Shown piece after piece: positions 36,445 to 43,354 of a stretch of DNA of 64,000 nt. Location: positions 1 to 64,000 of the forward strand of contig JBLHMB010000008.1 in the NCBI GenBank assembly GCA_047621665.1, given 5' to 3'. The DNA comes from Actimicrobium sp047621665. GTDB taxonomy: Bacteria; Pseudomonadota; Gammaproteobacteria; Burkholderiales; Burkholderiaceae_D. Every line of letters starts with the position of its first letter. Within the stretch, counting starts at the first letter, position 1. Below the pieces are notes generated by a model that saw nothing but the letters and a program-made list of their open reading frames with translations, made no database searches and was not told where the DNA came from. A program made the translations under genes and the position numbers.

Positions 36445-37125
36445 ATGGCAAAAATTATTGTCTCCTGGGATGGCCAACTGTTGCAGGAAGTGAAGCTCGA
36501 CAAGGAACGCATCACCATTGGCCGGCGTCCGCATAACGACATTGTGCTCGACACCCTCCTGGTCAGCGCCGCCCATGCGGCGATTGTCACGATCAGCCAC
36601 AACTCGTTTGTCGAAGACCTTAACAGTACCAATGGCATCCTCGTCAACGGTGAGCCAGTCAGCAAGCACTATCTGCAAAACCATGACGTCATCCGTGTCG
36701 CCAATTACGATATCCGTTATTTCAATCCTGCTGCACGGCGCGCTACGGAGCGGGCTACCAGCAGCGAGCTAGGCTTTCCACGCACCATTTTTCACGTCGA
36801 CTCGGCGATCGCTGCCGGCCGCGGCGAAACGGAAGTCGCCACATCGATGCAGCGCCAGCCCGGCCCGGTTGCCATATTGCGAATACGCACAGGGCCTAAT
36901 GCGGGTAAAGAAATGGTGATCAGTAAATCCGAGACCACGATAGGCAATCCCGGCGTGCAGGTTGCCATGATCACCCGGCGGCCGCAGGGATTCCTGATCA
37001 CGCATGTCGAAGGGGAGTGCTTTCCAATGGTCGACGGTGTCTCGATCGGTGATACGGCGCATCCGATCACCTCGGGATCAGTGGTTGATCTATCGGGCAC
37101 GGAGTTGGAATTTTTGTTGGTCTGA
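36445..37125 (+). CDS. protein with two FHA domains
   Basis: This 226-residue protein has an N-terminal FHA domain with the expected phosphothreonine-binding residues (ITIGRRPHNDIVL, LVSAAHA, NSTNGILVNG). Residues about 140-225 form a second FHA-like domain that lacks the usual Arg and Ser of the binding site (TTIGNPGVQVAMITRR), so it may be degenerate. It lies 36 bases after the PP2C gene and upstream of the pilin promoter. Confidence 0.88.
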   Translation: MAKIIVSWDGQLLQEVKLDKERITIGRRPHNDIVLDTLLVSAAHAAIVTISHNSFVEDLNSTNGILVNGEPVSKHYLQNHDVIRVANYDIRYFNPAARRATERATSSELGFPRTIFHVDSAIAAGRGETEVATSMQRQPGPVAILRIRTGPNAGKEMVISKSETTIGNPGVQVAMITRRPQGFLITHVEGECFPMVDGVSIGDTAHPITSGSVVDLSGTELEFLLV

Positions 37126-37262
37126 CTGAGCGTGAAAATGATCTTGCGCATAGGTAACAAAATTTATTCTGCCTGACGTAAATTGTCAGTCCGTGGTGAT
37201 GATTCTGGTCACGCGACCTACCCGAAAGCCTGATTTTTGGTTAATTCCTCCCCGTAGTTTGC

Positions 37263-37278
37263 TGGCACGCCGCTTGCT
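37263..37278 (+). promoter_or_regulatory. sigma-54 promoter of the pilin gene
   Basis: TGGCAC-N5-TTGCT is an exact match to the -24/-12 consensus for RpoN, 52 bases upstream of the pilin start codon. Type IV pilin genes are classically activated by PilR through sigma-54, so this fixes both promoter and likely regulation. Confidence 0.9.
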
Positions 37279-37330
37279 GTAAAGCAACCATGGCAGAAAC
37301 CTCTGTCTACTACCAACAGGGATACCCAAA

Positions 37331-37825
37331 ATGAAAACGATGAAAATGGTTAAGAAAGCACAAGCAGGTTTCACGCTGATTGAATTGATGATTGTGGTGG
37401 CGATTATTGGTATTTTGGCTGCTGTGGCGTTGCCAGCTTATCAGGATTACACGGTGCGGGCTCGGGTATCAGAGGCCATCGTTGCTGCTGATGCTGTAAA
37501 AATAACGGTTGCCGACAATGCTTCGAATGGCACTGCTTTTGCACTCGGCCTTAATGCTGGTACGACGACACAGAACATTGCGACGGCTCCAGCGGTTACT
37601 GCTTTAACTGGCGCGATTACCGTTGTTACTACGACTAGGGCCGGAGCTATGACGATTGTAATGACGCCATTCGATGGAGGCGCAGCAGGCGTGCCAGGAG
37701 CTGCACTTGCAGTAGGCACCCCTCCTGCGAACCAAATTACATGGGCTTGTTCGGCAACTCCTGCTGCTGGTTTTAAATATGTTCCAGCCAATTGCCGTCA
37801 AGCTACTGCCGCTGCACTGCTGTAA
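37331..37825 (+). CDS. pilA: type IV major pilin
   Basis: This 164-residue prepilin has a 13-residue leader ending AQAG, cleavage before Phe, Glu at mature position 5 (FTLIELMIVVAIIG) and the long hydrophobic N-terminal helix. The C-terminal part is rich in Ala, Thr and Gly and has two cysteines (TWACSATP, PANCRQ) that could form the usual disulfide loop. It is expressed from a sigma-54 promoter and followed by an intrinsic terminator. No other pilus gene is in the window. Confidence 0.95.
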   Translation: MKTMKMVKKAQAGFTLIELMIVVAIIGILAAVALPAYQDYTVRARVSEAIVAADAVKITVADNASNGTAFALGLNAGTTTQNIATAPAVTALTGAITVVTTTRAGAMTIVMTPFDGGAAGVPGAALAVGTPPANQITWACSATPAAGFKYVPANCRQATAAALL

Positions 37826-37914
37826 GAATTCAACTTAATTAGTTTGAATCTGATTAATATTTGATAACTCGACGGATTAAGATGGGTCAATCTAGCAACT
37901 CTAGTGTTTGAAAG

Positions 37915-37944
37915 ATGGCGCTCGCTCTGCGGGCGTCATTTTTT
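37915..37944 (+). terminator. pilA intrinsic terminator
   Basis: ATGGCGCTCGC and GCGGGCGTCAT pair over 11 positions (two G-U) around a TCT loop, followed directly by TTTTTT. It lies 90 bases after the pilA stop codon. Confidence 0.85.
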
Positions 37945-38072
37945 GTAGTGCGCTTCTGGGTAGATAAGTTAAAAATATTTCTAACCGGTGTGCCATCAAT
38001 AACGATTGGTTGTATGAAACGGTGAATCATTGCGAAGCGGTACAAATGGTTTTGCATTGAATACATTGGTCG

Positions 38073-38109
38073 CCGCCGGGCTCGTATCTCGGCGGTCTTC
38101 TTGTTTTCC
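38073..38109 (+). terminator. second T-tailed hairpin downstream of pilA
   Basis: CCGCCG and CGGCGG form a 6-base-pair stem with an 11-base loop, followed by TCTTCTTGTTTTCC. It lies 18 bases beyond the moaC 3' end on the opposite strand. It may end a small RNA or a read-through pilA message. Confidence 0.5.
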
Positions 38110-38126
38110 TCAAGCTCGTATTGTTG

Positions 38127-38651
38127 TTATACCACCCAATCCCCCGACCGCCCCCCATGCTTCTCCATCACCTTCACCCCCTCAATCACCATCCCCCTAT
38201 CCACCGCCTTGCACATGTCATAAACAGTCAGCAACCCGACCTGTACCGCAAACAGCGCCTCGATCTCCACACCCGTCTTACCAAACGTCTCCACCTGCGC
38301 CGTACAGTCGATACTGTTTGACCCCGCATCCACACTGAACTCCACCACCACCCGCGTCAGCGCCAGCGGATGACACAACGGCACCAGTTCGCTGGTACGT
38401 TTGGTCGCCATGATCGCTGCGATGCGGGCGATGCCGAGGACGTCGCCTTTTTTGGCGGTGCCGGACTGGATCAGCGCGAGCGTTTCCGGCTTCATCCGGA
38501 TCGTGCCGCTGGCAATCGCGACACGGTGGGTTTCGGCCTTGCTGCCGACGTCGACCATGTGGGCCTGGCCGGCGCTATCGAAATGGGTCAAGCCGTCATG
38601 GACGGGTACTGGAGTTGAAACAGCGTCATGCGGGGTAGTTTTGATCGTCAT
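38127..38651 (-). CDS. moaC: cyclic pyranopterin monophosphate synthase
   Basis: This 174-residue enzyme acts in molybdenum cofactor synthesis, converting the MoaA product to cyclic pyranopterin. It has the family blocks MVDVGSKAETHRVA, IMATKRTSELVPLCHPL and VEIEALFAVQVGLLTVYDMCKA. The last third of the gene is unusually rich in G-ending codons on the coding strand compared with the rest. No other moa gene is nearby. It is divergent from the protease gene. Confidence 0.96.
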   Translation of the reverse strand: MTIKTTPHDAVSTPVPVHDGLTHFDSAGQAHMVDVGSKAETHRVAIASGTIRMKPETLALIQSGTAKKGDVLGIARIAAIMATKRTSELVPLCHPLALTRVVVEFSVDAGSNSIDCTAQVETFGKTGVEIEALFAVQVGLLTVYDMCKAVDRGMVIEGVKVMEKHGGRSGDWVV

Positions 38652-38724
38652 CAGAAGTCGAAAAAGCAGGGTGGACAGGAGCGGTGCGGGTGGCGGGTGG
38701 CCGGCGAGCGGGTATCATAGCACC

Positions 38725-40296
38725 GTGAAATCACTTTCCGGATACCTGCCCAAGTCCCTGTTATGTCTGTCCGTGGTTTGCCGTGCGCTGGCAGCGGTGG
38801 TCGCCATCACCTGCGTGGCGCTGCCGCACTTGCCCGCTCGCGCCGAAGCAAATCTCAATGATAATTTGCGCTTGCCCAGCCTCGGGGACTCCGAGCGCGA
38901 GTCGTTGTCGCCGCTGACCGAACGCAACCTGGGCGAGCACATCATGCGCGAGATCCGGCATAACCCGGATTATCTCGACGATGCCCCCACGCTCGAATAC
39001 CTCAATGATTTCGGTAACCAGTTGCTGGCAGCGCGGCCGGAAGCGCGCGGCGAAGCGGGCTACGACTTTTTCTTTTTCGCGGTACGCGATCCGATGCTCA
39101 ATGCCTTTGCGCTGCCGGGTGGTTTCATCGCCGTGCATTCGGCCTTGTTGCTGGCGGCGCAAACCGAATCCGAACTGGCCTCGGTGGTCGCGCACGAGAT
39201 CGGACATGTCGCGCAGCGTCACATCGCCCGCATGCTCGGTCAGCAAAAACAGGACATGCTGATCCCGCTGGCCGGAGCGATCCTCGCGGTGCTGGCGGCG
39301 CGCGCCAATACGGATGCATCGGCGGCATTGCTGATCGGATCGCAAGGCGTGGCACTGCAGCGTCAGCTTAATTTCAGCCGGGATGCCGAGCGCGAAGCCG
39401 ACCGCATCGGCTTGCAGATCTTGCGCGACGCCGGGTTCGAGACGGCCGGCATGGTGACTTTTTTCGGGCGCATGCAAAGCGCATCGAACGGGTATTCGGA
39501 TTTTCTGCCGGCCTATTTGCGTTCGCATCCGCTGACCACCGAGCGGATCGCCGATATCGAAGCGCGTACGCGTGATCTGCGGTATCGCCAGCATGCCGAC
39601 AATCTGGACTTCCAGCTGATCCGGGCGCGCATGCGCGTGCTGCAGGACGACAGTGCGCAAGGCTGGCGTGATGCCAGCGAGATCTTTGCGGCGCAATTGC
39701 TGCAAAAAACCCGCACGCAAACGGTCGCCGGCAAATACGGGTTGGCGCTGGTGGCACTGCGGCGCAACGACTATTCACAGGCGCAGACATTGCTGCAGGA
39801 AGCCCGCACCGCGTTGCGTACCGGCGCGCCGCGCAATGGTGGCAACAGCAGCGTGCTGGATTATCTGGAGATCGACCTGTTGCTGGCCTCTGGAAAAAAT
39901 ATCGAGGCGGTCGGTCTGGCCGACGCTGCGCGCAGGCGTTTTCCATTGTCACGCGGATTGGCGCGGCGCTATGCCGATGTGTTGATTGCGGCCGGGCGTA
40001 GCGACGACGCGGTGGCGTATTTGCGTGACCAGGCGCAGTTATACCGGAGCGACCCGCAACTGCAGCAGCAATTGGCCAAGGCGTATTCGGTGCAGGGCAA
40101 GCGCGTGCTGCAGCATCTGGCCTTGGCCGAAGCGTATGCACTCAATGGCAGTTTGCAAGCGGCGATGGACCAGTTGCGTATCGCCCGCACAGCGCCGGAT
40201 GCGACGTTTTATGATCAGGCGCTAGTGGATGCGCGCGAGCGTGAGCTGGAGGTGCGCTGGAAGGACGAGCTGGCCGATAGCAAGCGGGAAAAGTGA
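38725..40296 (+). CDS. M48 family metalloprotease with TPR region, BepA-like
   Basis: This 523-residue protein starts at a GTG, has a signal peptide ending PARAEA, and is predicted periplasmic. The zinc protease domain has HEIGH (SVVAHEIGHVAQRH) and the downstream Glu in SRDAEREADRIG. The C-terminal half is helical repeats (TPR-like; GLALVALRRNDYSQAQTLLQEA). This layout matches E. coli BepA/YfgC, which checks LptD and BAM assembly at the outer membrane. A palindromic repeat lies 22 bases past the stop codon. Confidence 0.93.
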   Translation: MKSLSGYLPKSLLCLSVVCRALAAVVAITCVALPHLPARAEANLNDNLRLPSLGDSERESLSPLTERNLGEHIMREIRHNPDYLDDAPTLEYLNDFGNQLLAARPEARGEAGYDFFFFAVRDPMLNAFALPGGFIAVHSALLLAAQTESELASVVAHEIGHVAQRHIARMLGQQKQDMLIPLAGAILAVLAARANTDASAALLIGSQGVALQRQLNFSRDAEREADRIGLQILRDAGFETAGMVTFFGRMQSASNGYSDFLPAYLRSHPLTTERIADIEARTRDLRYRQHADNLDFQLIRARMRVLQDDSAQGWRDASEIFAAQLLQKTRTQTVAGKYGLALVALRRNDYSQAQTLLQEARTALRTGAPRNGGNSSVLDYLEIDLLLASGKNIEAVGLADAARRRFPLSRGLARRYADVLIAAGRSDDAVAYLRDQAQLYRSDPQLQQQLAKAYSVQGKRVLQHLALAEAYALNGSLQAAMDQLRIARTAPDATFYDQALVDARERELEVRWKDELADSKREK

Positions 40297-40318
40297 TTGG
40301 GGCTAGCGGCGGTTATCG

Positions 40319-40357
40319 GTGCATTTGGTGCAATGCCCTTCGGTTATTGCACCCTTG
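40319..40357. repeat. palindromic repeat family 1, copy 2
   Basis: GTGCATTTGGTGCAATGCCC through TTATTGCACCCTTG matches the element at 6711-6750 with only a few differences. GGTGCAAT and ATTGCACC form a perfect 8-base-pair stem. The base differing in the stem from copy 1 keeps pairing in both copies. Confidence 0.8.
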
Positions 40358-40370
40358 TATTATGGTTTTT

Positions 40371-40432
40371 AAGTTGTCTTGGTTTTAAAATTGTCTTGGT
40401 TTTGAAGTTGTATTGTTTTTGAAGTTGTTCTG
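40371..40432. repeat. 17-base tandem repeat, about 3.6 units
   Basis: Units AAGTTGTCTTGGTTTTA, AAATTGTCTTGGTTTTG, AAGTTGTATTGTTTTTG and a partial AAGTTGTTCTG follow each other without spacers. The array is T-rich in a GC-rich genome. Uniform short units with no spacers rule out CRISPR. Confidence 0.8.
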
Positions 40433-40440
40433 ACGGTGTT

Positions 40441-40493
40441 GCGCCGGGGGCGACGCAAGGAGCGCGTAGCGCGACTGGAGGCGCCCCCGGCGC
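40441..40493. repeat. GC-rich inverted repeat
   Basis: GCGCCGGGGGCG at 40441-40452 pairs with CGCCCCCGGCGC at 40482-40493 across 29 bases that are themselves partly self-complementary (GCGCGTAGCGCG). It looks like a REP-type extragenic palindrome. Confidence 0.7.
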
Positions 40494-40622
40494 GGCATCG
40501 CCGGGATGAAGTTGTAGCAGTTCTTGAGGGGCACCTCAAGATCGGGCGGCTGGATGCAGTTTGCACCCTACGCGATGGCGCTTCGATTTTTCCAACCGTC
40601 GCACACCACATCGGCAGCAATC

Positions 40623-40781
40623 GGGGTCGGAGTTTTTTTTCGCGATGCTTTTCCGCGAAAATTACTCTGACCCTGATTGCGGATTCGGAGCACAACACGG
40701 CGCGACGGGTTGCTCGTCGTAATCCGTTCCCGGGGTCAGAGTAATTTTCGCGATACGGCCTGCGAAAAAAACTCTGACCCC
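40623..40781. repeat. REPIN-like pair of inverted palindromes
   Basis: Two palindromic units face each other. Unit A (40623-40673) runs from GGGGTCGGAGTTTT to AATTACTCTGACCC. Unit B (40732-40781) runs from GGGGTCAGAGTAATTTT to AAACTCTGACCCC, and is close to the reverse complement of A. The 58 bases between also pair in part (CGGATT with AATCCG, GAGCA with TGCTC). This is the layout of REP doublets mobilised by RAYT transposases; no such gene is in the window. Confidence 0.7.
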
Positions 40782-40826
40782 GTGAACTCGCGTTAGTAGT
40801 TTGCTGCCCCCGGATCGGCCTGCCGC

Positions 40827-41600
40827 CTACTTCGAACTGCTGCCCCGATGCGCCCATCCCGTCGTACGTCGCTCGATCACCGCAAACAATTCATACATCG
40901 CCATCGCCATCGCGCCGATCACGACCAGCCCGGCAAACGCCAGCGGCATTTTCATTGACGAACCGGCCGATACCAGCAGATAGCCGATACCTTCGTTCGA
41001 GGCATTCATTTCAGAGACGGTCGAGCCGACAAAAGCCAGCGTGATCGCAACCTTCAACGAGGCAAAAAAAAACGGCATCGAGCGTGGCAAGCCGACCTTC
41101 AGCAGCACGTCAATGCGGCGCGCACCGAGTACGCGCAAGACGTCTTCCATCTCCGGTTCCATCGTCGCCAGTCCGGTCGCAATATTGACCATGATCGGAA
41201 AAAACGCGATCAGGAAAGCCGTCAGGATGGCCGGTCCTGCACCGATGCCGAACCACACCACAAGGATCGGTACGAAGGCCGCCTTCGGCAACGCATTGAA
41301 AGCCGTCATCAGCGGGTACGCGGCGGAATACAAAAATGCTGAGGAGCCGATGGCAAACCCGAGCAGTACGCCAACGACCACCGCGATACCGAAGCCGGCC
41401 ATCGTCACCCAGTAGGTACGCCATGCATGGCCGGCGATCGGGCCGGCATACTCGATCATTGCGTCACCGATGGCGAGCGGACTCGGGAAAACGAATTCGG
41501 AAACCTTGAAGCCGCTGCAAACCGCTTGCCACAGCAGCACGATCAGCAACAATAAAAGCCAGGGCGCGAAGCGTTCGGCGGTGTGACGCAGGGTTGTCAT
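40827..41600 (-). CDS. ABC transporter permease, taurine/sulfonate/nitrate type
   Basis: This 257-residue inner-membrane permease has about six helices and the BPD_transp_1 coupling loop (RVLGARRIDVLLKVGLPRSMPFFFASLK with the EAA-like Gly). It belongs to the SsuC/TauC-like group. It is the last gene of a three-gene importer set, 32 bases after the ATPase. The substrate cannot be told from the sequence. Confidence 0.88.
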   Translation of the reverse strand: MTTLRHTAERFAPWLLLLLIVLLWQAVCSGFKVSEFVFPSPLAIGDAMIEYAGPIAGHAWRTYWVTMAGFGIAVVVGVLLGFAIGSSAFLYSAAYPLMTAFNALPKAAFVPILVVWFGIGAGPAILTAFLIAFFPIMVNIATGLATMEPEMEDVLRVLGARRIDVLLKVGLPRSMPFFFASLKVAITLAFVGSTVSEMNASNEGIGYLLVSAGSSMKMPLAFAGLVVIGAMAMAMYELFAVIERRTTGWAHRGSSSK

Positions 41601-41632
41601 CTGGGTGTTCTTTCAGGGTGGAATCAGAGCGA

Positions 41633-42442
41633 TCAGCTGGTACGCACGCGCCCGATGTGCTCGCGCAATTCATGCACCAGCGCCGTGAACGGTTCGGTGT
41701 AGGTCAGTTCCAGTTCACGCGGTCGCGGCAGCGGATTTTCCTTGCGGGCGACAATGCGGCCCGGCCGTTTGCTCATCACGTAAATCGTGTCGGCGAGGAA
41801 GGCCGCTTCGCGCAAATCATGCGTGACCAGAATCACATTGAAGCGCCGCTCGGTCCACAGGTCGCGCAACACGCACCACAATTCTTCGCGGGTGAAGGCG
41901 TCGAGCGCACCGAATGGTTCGTCGAGCAAGAGCATCTTCGGTTCATGGATCAGGGCGCGGCAGATCGATGCGCGTTGCTGCATGCCGCCCGAAAGCTGCC
42001 ACGGAAATTTGTCGGCATAGCCGTCGAGGCCGACGGTCTTCAGCAAGGTCAGTGCGCGTTCGATGTTGATGGCTTTATCTCGCTTGAAATTGCTGCGGTA
42101 CGGCTCGACGATTTCGAGTGGCAGCAGCACATTAGCCAGCGTCGTGCGCCACGGCAGCAAGGTCGGTGCCTGAAACGCCATGCCGACGATTTTCAGCGGA
42201 CCGGTGACGTCCGCGCCATCAATGCGGATGCTGCCACGGGTTGGCTTTTTCAGGCCGGTGGCCAGCTTCATGAACGTCGATTTGCCGCAGCCCGAAGGCC
42301 CGACGATGGCGATGAATTCACCAGCCCGGGTTTGCAGCGATATGTCTTCGACGGCGAAGTCGGACGTGCCGTCATAGGCCAGGAAGACATTCTTGAAATC
42401 GACGAACGGCGCAACGATGGGTTGTACAAACGATGGAATCAT
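41633..42442 (-). CDS. ABC transporter ATP-binding protein, taurine/sulfonate/nitrate type
   Basis: This 269-residue ATPase has Walker A GPSGCGKST, signature LSGGMQQRASICRAL, Walker B MLLLDEPFGALD and the switch His (ILVTHDLREA). It overlaps the truncated binding-protein gene by four bases (ATGA) and precedes the permease. It energises the same importer. Confidence 0.9.
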   Translation of the reverse strand: MIPSFVQPIVAPFVDFKNVFLAYDGTSDFAVEDISLQTRAGEFIAIVGPSGCGKSTFMKLATGLKKPTRGSIRIDGADVTGPLKIVGMAFQAPTLLPWRTTLANVLLPLEIVEPYRSNFKRDKAINIERALTLLKTVGLDGYADKFPWQLSGGMQQRASICRALIHEPKMLLLDEPFGALDAFTREELWCVLRDLWTERRFNVILVTHDLREAAFLADTIYVMSKRPGRIVARKENPLPRPRELELTYTEPFTALVHELREHIGRVRTS

Positions 42443-43179
42443 TTAGGAAACACATTCAGTGCGGCCTTCGATGGCAGGAACGCGCCATTCCAGACCGCCG
42501 CTGCGTTGACGCGGGTTTTTGTGGCGTAGGTGTCCGAGACTTGCGACGCCATCAACGACAAGCGCGGTGCTGACACTTGTCCGAAGCCTTCGGCCTTCGC
42601 ATTCGGGGTGGCGATGGCGCTGGCAATGGCCAGTTTCAGGCGACGGGCTTCGAGCTTTTCATCGACCAGACCATCACGTTCCTTGATCACTCTGGCAGCG
42701 CCGTCGGGGGCAGCCATCACGTCCTTAGCGGCTTTGGCGAAAGCGCGCAGAAAGCCTTTGATGGCCTCGGGTTTTTGCTGGATCATCGCGTCGGAGGCGA
42801 TGATCGCATTGCCGTACAACTTCACGCCATAGTCCGGATACCGCAGTACGACCACGTCGTCATCCTTGATGCCGCGCGCATTGAGGTTCAGCAATGACGT
42901 GAAATAAAAGCCGGTGATGGCATCGACATCGCCGCGTACCAGCATGGTTTCGCGCAGGGCAGGGTCCATGCTGATCCAGTTGGCCTTGGCGTTGTCGAGA
43001 CCGTTGGCCCTGGCAAAGACCGGATAGGCGCGACGGCCGGCATCGAATACCGGTGCGCCGAGTTTTTTGCCGGCGAGATCAGCGGGTGTCTTGATGCCGG
43101 ATTTTTTGAGCGCAAAAACGGCTGCCGGCGTGTCGTTGTAGACCATCATCACGGCGACCGGTGGTGCGCGGCTCACCAA
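42439..43179 (-). pseudogene. 5'-truncated ABC substrate-binding protein (NMT1/SsuA-like)
   Basis: The 246-residue frame matches the middle and C-terminal part of NMT1/THI5-like binding proteins (PAAVFALKKSGIKTPADLAGK, GDVDAITGFYFTSLLNL). It has no signal peptide and lacks roughly the first 90 residues that hold the first lobe. A TGA lies in frame only a few codons upstream of the first possible start, so no longer version exists here. The break is about 175 bases from polA. The importer is therefore probably non-functional, or uses a binding protein from elsewhere. Confidence 0.7.
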
Positions 43180-43354
43180 AGAGCGTCACGTTGTTGGCGC
43201 GATGCCCCTTCCTGACGGGTGATAACCGGTATGCAATCTGTGTACCGCAACATCTGTGCCATCGTGTTAAGCCGGGCGGCAAGTCTGCGATAATCAGGGC
43301 CACTACGGCGTTGCCTGACAGCGTCCACACCCACCAATTTCCGGTCCGCTCCCC

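Larger units (their letters stand above)
37826..38126. other. pilA/moaC spacer with two plus-strand hairpins
   Basis: This 301-base convergent spacer holds no gene. It contains two separate plus-strand hairpins with T-rich tails, at 37915-37944 and 38073-38109, about 130 bases apart. The second is not needed for pilA, so a short RNA between them is possible. Confidence 0.5.
40297..40826. other. 530-base gene-free repeat patch
   Basis: No credible gene lies here. The spacer between the convergent protease and permease genes is built from at least four repeat types: a family 1 palindrome, a 17-base tandem array, a GC-rich inverted repeat and a REPIN-like inverted pair. Frames crossing it have no family similarity. 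Confidence 0.8.

Noticed and set aside
40371..40432. Possible CRISPR array
   Set aside because: The units are 17 bases and directly adjacent with no spacers, and no cas gene is near.
43079..43330. Frameshifted N-terminus of the truncated binding protein
   Set aside because: The overlapping frame has no signal peptide and no similarity to the missing first lobe, so a deletion fits better than a frameshift.
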